A stretch of DNA of 64,000 nt from Pseudomonas umsongensis (lineage in GTDB: Bacteria > Pseudomonadota > Gammaproteobacteria > Pseudomonadales > Pseudomonadaceae): the NCBI RefSeq assembly GCF_002236105.1, contig NZ_NIWU01000005.1, positions 1 to 64,000 of the forward strand, written 5' to 3'. The notes under the pieces were generated by a model. The model was given only the letters and a program-made list of their open reading frames with translations, did no database searches and was not told where the DNA came from. This document shows positions 23,916 to 32,228 of the stretch, in pieces (position 1 is the stretch's first letter; each line of letters begins with the position of its first letter). The translations under genes were made by a program, and so were the position numbers.

Positions 23916-24395
23916 GACCACAGCCAACGGTTTGTGCATGGGAATGGCATAGAGGCCCGCTACCGCGAACGCCTGGGCGTAGGCCCGATAACCCAGGCGC
24001 CGGTAAAAGGCCTCGCCGGTGCGGGTGCTGTTGAGTCGTGAATGCCGCAGCCCCTGACCGATCAACCAACCTTCGAGATCGCGCACCAGCGCTTTCCCGA
24101 TCCCGCGACGAAACCATTCCGGCAGTACGTAACAGAACGCTACCTTGCCGTTGCTGGAGGCCATGGCGACACCCACGGGTTTGTCCTGCAAGAGCGCGAT
24201 GTTCAGGTACAACCGCCGGTCGGTGAACCAGGGAAGAATGTGTTCGATGGTCTTGTTGTGGGTCCAGTTGGCAACGGTTCGCAGGTTGTTGCGGTGGTCG
24301 GGGACGCAACCGACCCGGATGGAGCGCTTTATGATGCGACAAATGATGCCGGCGTCCGCCGGGGTTGCCTGGCAGGTGTGTAGCGAAGCTTCCAT
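23913..24395 (-). CDS. GNAT family N-acetyltransferase
   Basis: A 160-residue acetyltransferase. The acetyl-CoA pyrophosphate loop is FRRGIGKAL (Q/RxxGxG/A), and the C-terminal strand-helix STRTGEAFYRRLGYRAY is the usual GNAT ending. The substrate is unknown. It is on the same strand as pvdH, directly upstream; the pvdH PvdS box overlaps its stop codon. An alternative longer reading in another frame is a shadow. Confidence 0.85.
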   Translation of the reverse strand: MEASLHTCQATPADAGIICRIIKRSIRVGCVPDHRNNLRTVANWTHNKTIEHILPWFTDRRLYLNIALLQDKPVGVAMASSNGKVAFCYVLPEWFRRGIGKALVRDLEGWLIGQGLRHSRLNSTRTGEAFYRRLGYRAYAQAFAVAGLYAIPMHKPLAVV

Positions 24396-24496
24396 GATGC
24401 TGTGACCTCAGTCCGTTGAGTCTGAGCAACGATAGTCGTGGAAGGTCCGGGCGGCCAATACCGAGAAGTTACATCTCATGTGCAACACAAACCGAA

Positions 24497-24525
24497 TGCA
24501 GGAGCAGCCTTCGGCAGCTCCTGCA
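24497..24525. terminator. terminator-like hairpin after sensor kinase gene
   Basis: TGCAGGAGC (24497-24505) and GCTCCTGCA (24517-24525) form a perfect 9-bp stem; further inner pairing around AGCC-TTCG-GC is possible. It lies just past the kinase stop codon at 24533 on the minus strand. No other feature is seen in 24396-24532. Confidence 0.6.
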
Positions 24526-24532
24526 CGGGTGT

Positions 24533-25858
24533 TCAGGTCGGCTGCAACGGCATCGTCAGTTCCACCCGCAAGCCATCCGGCCGGCTGTCGAAATGCAGGG
24601 TGCAACCACAGCGCTGGACGATCGCCTGGACAATCGCCAGGCCGAGGCCGCACCCGTTGCTCTGGCCGTTGCGCCAGAAGCGTTGGGTCAGGTGTTGCAG
24701 GTCGTCATCGGCAATGCCCGGGCCATGGTCGCGCACCACGAACTGCACGCGGTTACCGCTGGTTTGCAGGCTCAGCTCCACCGGCCCCTCGCCGGGTGTA
24801 TGGCGCAAGGCGTTGTCCAGGAGATTGCGCAGTGCGGCAATCGACAGCACCGCGGGCATTTTCACCGGAGCATGGGAGACCCTGGTCGGCAGCTGGAGCC
24901 TGATGCGTTGACGATCACCACCGGCCGCATCCTGTATGGCGAGTTTCGCCACCTGCTCGGCACTGCACTGCACACCATCGTCAAACGACAGGCTGCCCTC
25001 GACTCGCGCCAGCAACAGCAGTTGTTCGAGGGTGCGATGCAGACGGTCGGCGCCCTCTTCGGCCCGGGCCAGGGATTGATCCCGTGCCGCGCCTTCGGTC
25101 ATGCGCGCCACTTGCAGGTGAGTCTTGATGGCGGTCAGCGGGCTGCGCAATTCATGGGCTGCGTCACCGGTCAGCCGACGCTCGCGTTCGATGGTCTTGC
25201 CGATGCGCTGGAACAACTGGTTCTGCGTGTCGAGCAAGGGCTGCAGTTCACTGGGAAACGGCTGGACCTGCAAAGGCTCAAGCGAGTCAGGGCTGCGGCG
25301 CATCAAGGCGTCGCGCATGCGATTGAGCGGCGCCAGTCCCTGACCGATGCCGAGCCAGAGCAGGCACAGGCAACCGAGCAGTGCCACGCCCACCGGCACA
25401 GAAGCGGCCAGCAGGATCGACATGTTCAGCGCCTCGCGTTCGATTTGCCGGTCGGCCGTGGTGATCCGCAGGTCGCCACGGGCCAGGGTGAAGCTGCGCC
25501 ACGGCGCACCGTCGATGATCTGGTCGTGGAACCCCATTTTCTCGGCTTCCAGGGTTTGCCCCGGATCACTGTGGCTGCGGGCGAGGATTTCACCCCGTAG
25601 CGAACTGACCTGACACGCCATGCCGCCGGGAATATTCAGTTGCTCGGCACTGAAATGGGTACCCTCGCCCTTGCTCGGCAACGCCGGCAATTGCTCCATG
25701 AGCCCGGCGACCATACGTGCCGAGGCCACCAGGCGCTGGTCGAGGGAAAACATCATCTGGTTGCGCAAATCGCTGAGCATCCAGGCCGCTGCCAGGGCCC
25801 AGATCAGGGCAAAAGCGCCGCCGAGCGTCAGGCTCAGGCGCAAACGCAGGCTCATCAC
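24533..25858 (-). CDS. sensor histidine kinase, QseC/PmrB-like
   Basis: A 441-residue membrane kinase: TM1 at about residues 8-28, a periplasmic sensor of roughly 120 residues, TM2 near 155-180 (MSILLAASVPVGVALLGCLC), a short HAMP-like linker, then HisKA with the phospho-accepting H235 in GDAAHELRSPLTAIK, and a HATPase with N box LRNLLDNALRH, DHGPGIADDD and GCGLGLAIVQAIV. The start overlaps the response-regulator stop (ATGA-type). By context (divergent from dsbD-tlpA-dsbG) it corresponds to P. aeruginosa PA2480. The signal is unknown; periplasmic redox or copper state would fit the neighbours. Confidence 0.88.
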   Translation of the reverse strand: MMSLRLRLSLTLGGAFALIWALAAAWMLSDLRNQMMFSLDQRLVASARMVAGLMEQLPALPSKGEGTHFSAEQLNIPGGMACQVSSLRGEILARSHSDPGQTLEAEKMGFHDQIIDGAPWRSFTLARGDLRITTADRQIEREALNMSILLAASVPVGVALLGCLCLLWLGIGQGLAPLNRMRDALMRRSPDSLEPLQVQPFPSELQPLLDTQNQLFQRIGKTIERERRLTGDAAHELRSPLTAIKTHLQVARMTEGAARDQSLARAEEGADRLHRTLEQLLLLARVEGSLSFDDGVQCSAEQVAKLAIQDAAGGDRQRIRLQLPTRVSHAPVKMPAVLSIAALRNLLDNALRHTPGEGPVELSLQTSGNRVQFVVRDHGPGIADDDLQHLTQRFWRNGQSNGCGLGLAIVQAIVQRCGCTLHFDSRPDGLRVELTMPLQPT

Positions 25859-26538
25859 TTTTTCAGTTCCCCTGCCCCATCAGCCGGGCCCAGGCGATAA
25901 CCCAGGCCGCGCACGGTCTCGACGATGCCGTTGCCGAGCTTGCGCCGCAGGTGATGGATATGAACGTTGAGGGCGTTGCTTTCCAGTTCGTCGTTAAAAC
26001 CATAGACGCTGTCCTTGAGCTGCTCGGTCGACAGCACCCGGCCACGGTTATGCAGCAGCGCCTGCAACAGTGACTGCTCACGGCGCGACAGGTCCACCGG
26101 CTGGCCGGCCAGGGTAGTTTCACGACTGCTCGGATCGTATGTCAGCGGGCCATGCTCGATCAAATTGACGCTGCGCCCCGCCACCCGCCGCAACAGTGTG
26201 TGCAAGCGGGCGGCCAGTTCACGCAGATCGAAAGGCTTGAGCAGGTAATCATCCGCACCCGCCTGCAAGCCGTCGACACGATCCGTTACCGAGTCGCGGG
26301 CGGTGAGGATCAGCACCGGGATCTCCAAGCCGCTGTGGCGCAACTGCTGCAATAGCTTCAGGCCGTCTTCATCGGGTAACCCGAGGTCGAGCACCATCAC
26401 GTCGAATTCCGCGACCTTGAGCATCGCCCGGGCAGCGGACGCCGTGGCGACGTGCTCCACGGTCAACCCCTGGGCGGTGAGACCGGCAACGATGCCGCTG
26501 GCGATCAGCTCATCGTCTTCGCAAACCAGTACGTGCAT
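25855..26538 (-). CDS. OmpR-family response regulator, QseB/PmrA-like
   Basis: A 227-residue regulator: receiver with acidic pocket E7-D8-D9, phospho-acceptor D51 (VLDLGLPDEDG), T in ILTARDS and K in LLKPFD; C-terminal winged helix with RREQSLLQALLHNRGRVLS and VHIHHLRRKLG...VRGLGYRL. It is the first gene of the kinase pair. A direct repeat of the PmrA/QseB type lies just upstream (26579-26595), and another precedes dsbD, so it probably autoregulates and controls the disulfide operon. Equivalent by context to PA2479. Confidence 0.9.
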   Translation of the reverse strand: MHVLVCEDDELIASGIVAGLTAQGLTVEHVATASAARAMLKVAEFDVMVLDLGLPDEDGLKLLQQLRHSGLEIPVLILTARDSVTDRVDGLQAGADDYLLKPFDLRELAARLHTLLRRVAGRSVNLIEHGPLTYDPSSRETTLAGQPVDLSRREQSLLQALLHNRGRVLSTEQLKDSVYGFNDELESNALNVHIHHLRRKLGNGIVETVRGLGYRLGPADGAGELKK

Positions 26539-26578
26539 GGGCGCTCCAGAAATAAAAACCTGAGTGAAACAGCTCAGG

Positions 26579-26595
26579 ATTAAGGCGTAATTATG
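26579..26595 (-). promoter_or_regulatory. candidate response-regulator box upstream of its own gene
   Basis: Minus strand CATAAT-N5-CTTAAT, one base off the direct repeat CTTAAT-N5-CTTAAT bound by PmrA/QseB-type regulators. It is 41 bp upstream of the response-regulator start. The 11-bp repeat period matches binding of tandem OmpR-type monomers. Confidence 0.55.
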
Positions 26596-26599
26596 TCAA

Positions 26600-26833
26600 C
26601 TGCGACGACTGACGAACAGCCCGGCTGTCTGTCACCCCCATTCGTTATATTACAAATAGTTTAGTTGCATGACGATACAAACATCACTAAAAACCATTTC
26701 CTGCAAAATAAACCAGAGCGATAAACTATTTACCATACGAACACTACAATCCAACCATCAAATCAAAACCACCAATCCCTGAAGACCCTAATCGACAAAC
26801 GAAAGAGCTTCACCCGCTGAAAGGAATCAGCCC
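26600..26833. other. AT-rich intergenic islet upstream of the hemopexin-like gene
   Basis: About 200 bases much richer in A+T than the neighbours, with runs such as CGTTATATTACAAATAGTTTAG. No gene seen. It marks a composition change at the left border of the orphan gene that follows and probably contains that gene's promoter, but I cannot assign -35/-10 elements with confidence. GAAAGG lies a few bases before the start. Confidence 0.5.
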
Positions 26834-27532
26834 ATGCCAAACTTCAACAACTTCGTCGCTACAGATTGGCGCTCCGGCAAGGACCGCATTTACTTTTTCT
26901 TCAAAGATACCAACAAATACACCCGATTTGACCTTGGCGATCGTCAAGTCCCTGACAGCTTTCCTAGAGAAACCACACAATACGCGTGGCCCGGTTTCCA
27001 CGAAAATGCCGAGCACCTGCGGTTTGGCTTCACCACCACGGGCCTGGATACCCGAATCGCCGGTGGTTCCGACGACTTTTCCTGGTTTTTTTATTACGAC
27101 GGCAAGACCCCAATGGTCTGCAAATACGACCAGGATCAAGATAAGACACTAAACAACTACCGTGTTGAAAACTCAATATGGGCGCCGATATTTCCCTATT
27201 TCGAGCGCATCGTTGCTGGCACCTGGTGGCAACTTACAGGTAAAAAATTCCTGTTTCGCTTCCTCCTCAATGACGGACATTACCTGTCTTTCGATTATCA
27301 AAAAAACCGACTGACACACGAAGAAATCACCGCCACTTCCATGCCTGGATTAGAGCGCTTCAAACACCGAATCATAACGGCCGCGCAGAACGACAGAACT
27401 TTTGCCGATAGTTTTTACTATATTTTTCTCAACCGAGGTCAGTTCCTCATCTACAACATCCAGCAAAACCATCTGCATTCCGGTCCGCACGGGATGAACG
27501 ATGAGGCGTGGCCCGGCCTGTTCCGAGACTGA
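26834..27532 (+). CDS. orphan hemopexin-like four-bladed beta-propeller protein
   Basis: A 232-residue protein with no signal peptide. It appears to hold four repeats: blade 1 DRIYFFFKDTNKYTRFDLGD...WPGF (about 16-55), blade 2 FSWFFYYDGKTPMVCKYD, blade 3 KFLFRFLLNDGHYLSFDY...SMPGL, blade 4 FYYIFLNRGQFLIYNI...AWPGL. The pattern (I/Y)YFFKxxxYxRFD followed by WPGL is the hemopexin repeat, known in bacteria from Photorhabdus photopexins. The function is unknown; hemopexin folds bind ligands such as haem or glycan. The gene sits between a two-component pair and the dsb operon that are adjacent in P. aeruginosa, with lower GC, so recent acquisition is likely. One cysteine only. Confidence 0.7.
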   Translation: MPNFNNFVATDWRSGKDRIYFFFKDTNKYTRFDLGDRQVPDSFPRETTQYAWPGFHENAEHLRFGFTTTGLDTRIAGGSDDFSWFFYYDGKTPMVCKYDQDQDKTLNNYRVENSIWAPIFPYFERIVAGTWWQLTGKKFLFRFLLNDGHYLSFDYQKNRLTHEEITATSMPGLERFKHRIITAAQNDRTFADSFYYIFLNRGQFLIYNIQQNHLHSGPHGMNDEAWPGLFRD

Positions 27533-27549
27533 GTATTCGTGAAGGCGCG

Positions 27550-27566
27550 GTTAATCATCGGTTAAT
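27550..27566 (+). promoter_or_regulatory. candidate response-regulator box upstream of dsbD
   Basis: GTTAAT (27550-27555), 5 bases, GTTAAT (27561-27566): a perfect 11-bp-period direct repeat of the PmrA/QseB box type, 49 bp before the dsbD start. A similar repeat precedes the response-regulator gene at 26579-26595. Confidence 0.6.
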
Positions 27567-27614
27567 CGCCAACCGCCAATGTGCACCTCACTTGCACAGG
27601 GACAAGGCTTACCC

Positions 27615-29351
27615 ATGCGTCGACTATTTTTGTTGTTTGTTCTCTTGATCTCGGGCCTGGCCCAGGCAGGGACTAATCCGTTTGAAACCCAACCTGAATT
27701 CCTGCCGGTGGACAAGGCGTTCGTCTTCACTTCCGAGCGCCTTGAATCAGGGGAAACACAGCTCTATTGGCAAATCAACGATGGCTACTACCTCTATCAA
27801 AAACGCTTGAAATTTGATGGGCTGCCTGCGGATCAACAGCCTTTGTTACCGGAAGGTGAATCCCACAGCGATGAGTTCTTCGGAGAACAGCAGGTCTACC
27901 GTCAAGGCCTCGAACTGAAAATTCCCGCGGGCGCCAGCGGTCAGATAAAGGTCGGCTTCCAGGGCTGTGCCGATGCCGGCCTGTGTTATCCGCCACAAAC
28001 CCAGGTCGTGGATCTGGGCGGGCAATCCCTGACGGGCACGGCAGACGAAGCGCCGGACCAGGCCTTGGCCAGCAATCTGCAGCAACGAGCACTGGGCTGG
28101 AGCCTGCTGGTGTTCTTCGGTCTGGGCTTGCTGCTGGCGTTCACCCCGTGTTCGCTACCGATGCTGCCCATTCTGGCCGGGTTGATCGTCGGCAGCGGCG
28201 CTACGCCCAGGCGCGGCGTGGCCCTCGCCAGCAGCTATGTGGTGAGCATGGCGCTGGTGTATGCGGCAATGGGTGTGTTGGCTGCATCTTTAGGGGCAAA
28301 CCTGCAAGCCTGGTTGCAGAACCCTTGGCTGCTAGGCACTTTCGCGGCGATCTTCGTGCTGCTGGCGTTACCGATGTTCGGCTTCTTCGAGCTGCAACTG
28401 CCGGTTGCCGTGCGGGATCGCCTGGAAAACGTCTCGCGCAATCAGCGCGGTGGCAGCCTGGTCGGCGCTGGAGCGCTAGGCGCGTTGTCCGGCCTGCTGG
28501 TCGGCCCGTGCATGACCGCGCCGCTGGCCGGCGCGCTGCTCTACATCGCACAGAGCGGCAACGCACTGCACGGCGGGTTGATCCTGTTTGCCATGGGCAT
28601 CGGCATCGGTGTGCCGTTGTTGCTGCTGGTGACGGTTGGCAATCGCTTCCTGCCCAAGCCTGGCGCCTGGATGAACCTGCTCAAAGGCATCTTCGGCTTC
28701 CTGTTTCTTGCCACGGCGTTGCTGATGCTGCGCCCGGTGCTGGATGAATCGCTGTGGGTCGGCTTGTGTGGTGCATTGCTGCTGGTCGCGGCCTATAGCG
28801 CGTGGAAGCAGTCGGATGGGTTTGGACGCATCGCTCATCTGTTCGGTGCCAGCTCGCTCCTGCTGGGTTTATGGGGCAGCCTATTGCTGATCGGCGCGGC
28901 GGCGGGCAGTGATGATCTGTTCAAGCCGTTGAAAGTCTTCCGCGCTTCCGGCTCGGCCGTCGCCGCTGTGCCAAGCGGCCACGACGCCTTTACCACGATC
29001 AAGGACCCTGTGGTCCTGCAACGGGAACTCGATGCGGCGCAAGCGCAGGGCCAGTGGGTGCTTCTGGACTATTATGCCGACTGGTGCGTGTCGTGCAAGG
29101 TCATGGAAAAACAGGTGTTCGGCAAGGCGAAAGTGCTGGAAGCCCTTAGCGACGTGCGCTTGCTCCGACTGGATGTCACCGCCGACAATGCCGCCAGCCG
29201 CGAACTGCTCGGCCGTTACAAAGTGCCGGGGCCACCAAGCTTGCTGTGGATCGGCACCGACGGTATCGAACGACGCAGCCAGCGCATCACCGGCGAGGTC
29301 GATGCCGACACTTTCCTGCAACGCTGGACCACCACCCGAGACGCCCGTTAA
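27615..29351 (+). CDS. dsbD: thiol:disulfide interchange protein DsbD (second-copy type)
   Basis: A 578-residue inner-membrane reductant transporter. A signal peptide ends GLAQAGTNPF; the N-terminal periplasmic alpha domain has the pair CADAGLC; eight membrane segments include the cysteines in FTPCSLPMLPIL and LVGPCMTAPL; the C-terminal thioredoxin domain has YADWCVSCKVMEK. It carries electrons from cytoplasmic thioredoxin to periplasmic partners, here most likely the TlpA-like and DsbG proteins encoded next. ATG 27615 starts the signal peptide. The stop overlaps the next start (TAATG). Context equals P. aeruginosa PA2478. Confidence 0.92.
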   Translation: MRRLFLLFVLLISGLAQAGTNPFETQPEFLPVDKAFVFTSERLESGETQLYWQINDGYYLYQKRLKFDGLPADQQPLLPEGESHSDEFFGEQQVYRQGLELKIPAGASGQIKVGFQGCADAGLCYPPQTQVVDLGGQSLTGTADEAPDQALASNLQQRALGWSLLVFFGLGLLLAFTPCSLPMLPILAGLIVGSGATPRRGVALASSYVVSMALVYAAMGVLAASLGANLQAWLQNPWLLGTFAAIFVLLALPMFGFFELQLPVAVRDRLENVSRNQRGGSLVGAGALGALSGLLVGPCMTAPLAGALLYIAQSGNALHGGLILFAMGIGIGVPLLLLVTVGNRFLPKPGAWMNLLKGIFGFLFLATALLMLRPVLDESLWVGLCGALLLVAAYSAWKQSDGFGRIAHLFGASSLLLGLWGSLLLIGAAAGSDDLFKPLKVFRASGSAVAAVPSGHDAFTTIKDPVVLQRELDAAQAQGQWVLLDYYADWCVSCKVMEKQVFGKAKVLEALSDVRLLRLDVTADNAASRELLGRYKVPGPPSLLWIGTDGIERRSQRITGEVDADTFLQRWTTTRDAR

Positions 29352-30205
29352 TGCTGACTTTTACCCTCGGCACCTTTGCCATCGCGCTTAACCATCTGCT
29401 GCTGATCAGTGCCTTGGTGTTGGCAACATTCGTCGGCTGGCGGGTGGCCAAGCGTGGTGGCGAGAATCCCGAGTCAGTGCTGTTCGGCCTGTTCCTGATC
29501 GGCATGCTCGCGGCGCGAATCGGTTTTGTCGCCGTTTACTGGACGCACTATCGCAGCGACCCCTGGCAAGTCATCGACCTGCGCGACGGCGGTTTCCTCG
29601 CCTGGCCTGGGGTCATCGCACTGGTGCTCGCCACACTATACCGTGGCTGGCGTCGCCCGGGACTGCGTCGTCCCTTGGGCTTCGGCGTGGCCAGCGGCCT
29701 GGCATTCTGGTTGCTGGCGACCTTTTCGCTGACCATTTTTGAACAGGGCACGCGCCTTCCGGACATCACCCTGCGCAATTCCGCCGGTGAAACCGTGCAA
29801 TTGGCGGACTACAAGGGTGGCCCGTTGGTGATCAATCTCTGGGCTACCTGGTGCCCGCCCTGCCGCCGGGAAATGCCGGTGCTGGAGCAAGCACAGCAAC
29901 AGCGCCCCGACCTGACCTTCCTGTTCGTAAACCAGGCCGAAAGCATGCAAAGCGTCAGCACGTTCCTGGAAACCCAAGGCCTGAGCCTGTCCAATGTGCT
30001 GTTCGACGGCGGCGGTCGCCTGGGCCAGGCCGTCGGCTCCATGGCATTGCCAACTACGCTGTTCTATAGCCCCGAAGGCCGCCTGTTGGGCAGTCATCTG
30101 GGTGAACTGTCACAAGCCAGCCTGGCTCGCGCGCTGGAAAACTTCGATTCCGTTCCTGCCACTTCTTCAAGGAAACTGCCATGTCCCGCCTCCGCCACCT
30201 GCTGA
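29351..30205 (+). CDS. membrane-anchored TlpA-like thioredoxin with LGT-like N-terminal domain
   Basis: A 284-residue protein. Residues 1-130 contain several membrane helices resembling a degenerate prolipoprotein diacylglyceryl transferase (NHLLLISALVLATFVGWRVAKRGG, GLFLIGMLAARIGFV). Residues about 135-275 are a periplasmic TlpA/ResA thioredoxin domain with the active site WATWCPPCRREMP and a cis-Pro loop MALPTTLFY. It likely passes electrons from DsbD to substrates. The start overlaps the dsbD stop and its end overlaps the dsbG start by 25 bases. Equivalent to PA2477. Confidence 0.88.
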   Translation: MLTFTLGTFAIALNHLLLISALVLATFVGWRVAKRGGENPESVLFGLFLIGMLAARIGFVAVYWTHYRSDPWQVIDLRDGGFLAWPGVIALVLATLYRGWRRPGLRRPLGFGVASGLAFWLLATFSLTIFEQGTRLPDITLRNSAGETVQLADYKGGPLVINLWATWCPPCRREMPVLEQAQQQRPDLTFLFVNQAESMQSVSTFLETQGLSLSNVLFDGGGRLGQAVGSMALPTTLFYSPEGRLLGSHLGELSQASLARALENFDSVPATSSRKLPCPASATC

Positions 30206-30948
30206 CCCTGAGCCTGGGTGCCGCCCTCCTGCACCTGCCATCGGTGCAGGCCGAAGAGTTGCCCGAGGCGATCAAGAAGATCGAAGCCAAGGGTGCGAAA
30301 ATCGTTGGTCAATTCGACGCCCCCGACGGCTTGCGCGGCTACGCGGCGCAATACCAGAACCGCGGCATGGCGCTGTACCTGACGCCCGATGGCAAGCACG
30401 TTTTGCTCGGCAATCTGTACGACGCCGAAGGCAACGACCTGAGCAGCGCACCGCTGCAGAAACTGGTGTACGCGCCAATGTCCAAGGAAGTCTGGGGCAA
30501 GATGGAGGCAAGCAACTGGATTGCCGACGGCAAGAAGGATGCACCTCGGATCGTCTACATGTTCAGTGACCCTAACTGCCCATACTGCAGCATGTTCTGG
30601 GAACAGGCGCGGCCATGGGTCAAGGCTGGCAAGGTGCAGTTGCGGCACATCATGGTCGGAATCATTCGTGAGGACAGCCCGGGCAAATCCGCCGCCCTAC
30701 TCGCTGCCAAAGACCCGCAAAAAGCCCTGTACGACCACGAAGCCGCTGGCAAGGGCAGCACGCTCAAGGCCTTGAAGGATGTTCCGCCAGCGATCCAGGC
30801 GAAGCTCGCCGCCAACATGCAATTGATGGAAGAGCTGGAGTTGTCTGCCACCCCAGCGATTTTCTACATGGACAGCAAGGGTGAACTGCAACAGCAACAA
30901 GGCGCGCCGTCGCCGGATAAGTTGGTGAAGATACTCGGACCCAAATAA
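30181..30948 (+). CDS. dsbG: DsbG, periplasmic disulfide isomerase/sulfenic-acid reductase
   Basis: A 255-residue DsbC/DsbG-type protein with signal peptide ending SVQAEELPEA, an N-terminal dimerisation domain, and the catalytic FSDPNCPYCSMFWEQ (CPYC) at about residue 140, plus the cis-Pro loop ELSATPAIFY. DsbG protects single periplasmic cysteines and isomerises disulfides, being kept reduced by DsbD. ATG 30181 lies inside the 3' end of the tlpA-like gene, giving translational coupling. Last gene of the three-gene operon. Equivalent to PA2476. Confidence 0.92.
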   Translation: MSRLRHLLTLSLGAALLHLPSVQAEELPEAIKKIEAKGAKIVGQFDAPDGLRGYAAQYQNRGMALYLTPDGKHVLLGNLYDAEGNDLSSAPLQKLVYAPMSKEVWGKMEASNWIADGKKDAPRIVYMFSDPNCPYCSMFWEQARPWVKAGKVQLRHIMVGIIREDSPGKSAALLAAKDPQKALYDHEAAGKGSTLKALKDVPPAIQAKLAANMQLMEELELSATPAIFYMDSKGELQQQQGAPSPDKLVKILGPK

Positions 30949-30959
30949 TGGAATCGAAC

Positions 30960-30983
30960 GCAATGGCGCACACCGGCCATTGC
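30960..30983. terminator. hairpin after dsbG
   Basis: GCAATGGC (30960-30967) and GCCATTGC (30976-30983) form an 8-bp stem 12 bases past the dsbG stop. No T-tract, so termination is only probable. Confidence 0.5.
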
Positions 30984-31019
30984 GACCGCTCAGATCCGCG
31001 TGCAGATTCAACTCCTGGG

Positions 31020-31304
31020 GCCCTGCCCTTTGCTCACAACTAACGCTTCTAATTGCGATTTTTTTACGCTATGAATGCACGTGAGCCAAGAGAACTGGAT
31101 AGTCCGTAAGACATCCACAAACAATTAACAACAAGCAAATTCCGCACCACAAAAACACACCAAACACTAATACATCTGCTAGTTTACTTACCTAAGCACA
31201 GGTGAGATAAGTTGTTTCGCATTAGAAAAAATGATTTAAAACCGCCAAGAAACGTTCATAACCATACAGACAATAAATGATTGAAATTTCAGGATGGAAA
31301 AATC
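31020..31304. other. AT-rich intergenic islet upstream of first FN3 gene
   Basis: About 280 bases of clearly AT-rich sequence (for example ACAAACAATTAACAACAAGC) with no gene. It resembles the AT-rich leaders of the hemopexin-like gene and of the other FN3 gene at 56357-56640. Promoter elements could not be assigned with confidence. AGGATGG precedes the start codon at 31305. Confidence 0.5.
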
Positions 31305-32138
31305 ATGAACATCAAAACCGAAACCAGAAACAACAACGAAGCCCCGATAATTGAAAACCTCAGCATTACGTGGAACTCCATCAGCCTGAGTATAACGCCA
31401 AATCCGTTTTATCCTGTAACCACCATAACCGAGAATGGTACAGGTAAAGAGTGGTATCGCGGAAACGGAGGTAATGTCACCATTAATAATCTAACAAGAA
31501 ACAGAATGTACTCCTGGGAGGTAGTCGGGCTAGACCCTATTATTGGCCAGACAAAGTCATTTATGCTGAATTTTTCTACGCTCGACAGAAAAAAACCAAC
31601 ACCTGTGGACTACTGGGATTATTATGATCTTAAACCCAGTAGCGTTTCATTTTTTTGGCACGGCGGCACAGTAGACGGCGGAACTGCTAAATATGAAATA
31701 AAACGAGATGCCGTACTACTCGACACACCCCTCAGGCCCCCCTACATCGACACCACTCCAGCAGAAGGGCGTAATCACACTTACTGCATTCGCACCTTTG
31801 ATGACGAGCTTAGTTTTTCCGACCCTGTGTGCGTAGAAGTATATTTTGAAGACCTCACCAAACCAACCGACCCCACTAATTTAGTAACAAGCTCCCTTGC
31901 CCTGACATTAAGCTGGGAGGAGTCTTACGACAGCTCCGGTACAATTCGTTATCTAATCGATCAAGGTATTGGCAACGATCTGGGGACCACGGTCGAAACC
32001 CAGTTTGCTGTTGATCACCTGGAAGCAGATAAGCGATATGAGTTCGGTGTGACAGCAGAGGACCCAACGGGTCATAAGTCGAATCGAGTGATGGTGCACT
32101 ATCCCCCACTGGGCGTTCCTTTCAAAGGAAAACGATAG
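31305..32138 (+). CDS. orphan triple fibronectin-type-III protein, copy 1
   Basis: A 277-residue protein with no signal peptide and no membrane segment. Three beta-sandwich units are apparent: about 14-92 (ITWNSISLSITPNP...YSWEVVGLDP), 97-182 (SSVSFFWHGG...YCIRTFDDELSFSDPVCVEV) and 185-268 (LALTLSWEESYDSSG...YEFGVTAEDPTG). These follow FN3 spacing. Domain 2 has two cysteines. A full paralogue lies at 55529-56356 and a decayed one at 37972-38148. ATG 31305 was chosen over a TTG eight codons upstream because AGGATGG precedes it. No known function; low GC and orphan position suggest transfer. It ends at a strong terminator. Confidence 0.75.
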   Translation: MNIKTETRNNNEAPIIENLSITWNSISLSITPNPFYPVTTITENGTGKEWYRGNGGNVTINNLTRNRMYSWEVVGLDPIIGQTKSFMLNFSTLDRKKPTPVDYWDYYDLKPSSVSFFWHGGTVDGGTAKYEIKRDAVLLDTPLRPPYIDTTPAEGRNHTYCIRTFDDELSFSDPVCVEVYFEDLTKPTDPTNLVTSSLALTLSWEESYDSSGTIRYLIDQGIGNDLGTTVETQFAVDHLEADKRYEFGVTAEDPTGHKSNRVMVHYPPLGVPFKGKR

Positions 32139-32171
32139 CCTCTCATCTGTTGATGGCAGGTGCCACGCAAT

Positions 32172-32210
32172 AAAAAAGGCGCTGAGTGGAATATCCACCC
32201 AGCGCCCTTT
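32172..32210. terminator. bidirectional terminator
   Basis: AAAAAAGGCGCTG...GTGGA loops to TCCAC...CAGCGCCCTTT: an approximately 12-bp stem with one bulge, A-run on the left and T-run on the right, between the convergent FN3 and fimbrial chaperone genes. Confidence 0.88.
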
Positions 32211-32228
32211 ACCGAGATCATGAAGTTC

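Noticed and set aside
24416..25600. Long plus-strand frame (394 codons) opposite the sensor kinase
   Set aside because: A shadow of the GC-rich kinase gene; the minus strand has an intact histidine kinase with all motifs. The same applies to long frames opposite pvdL, msuD and ligA.
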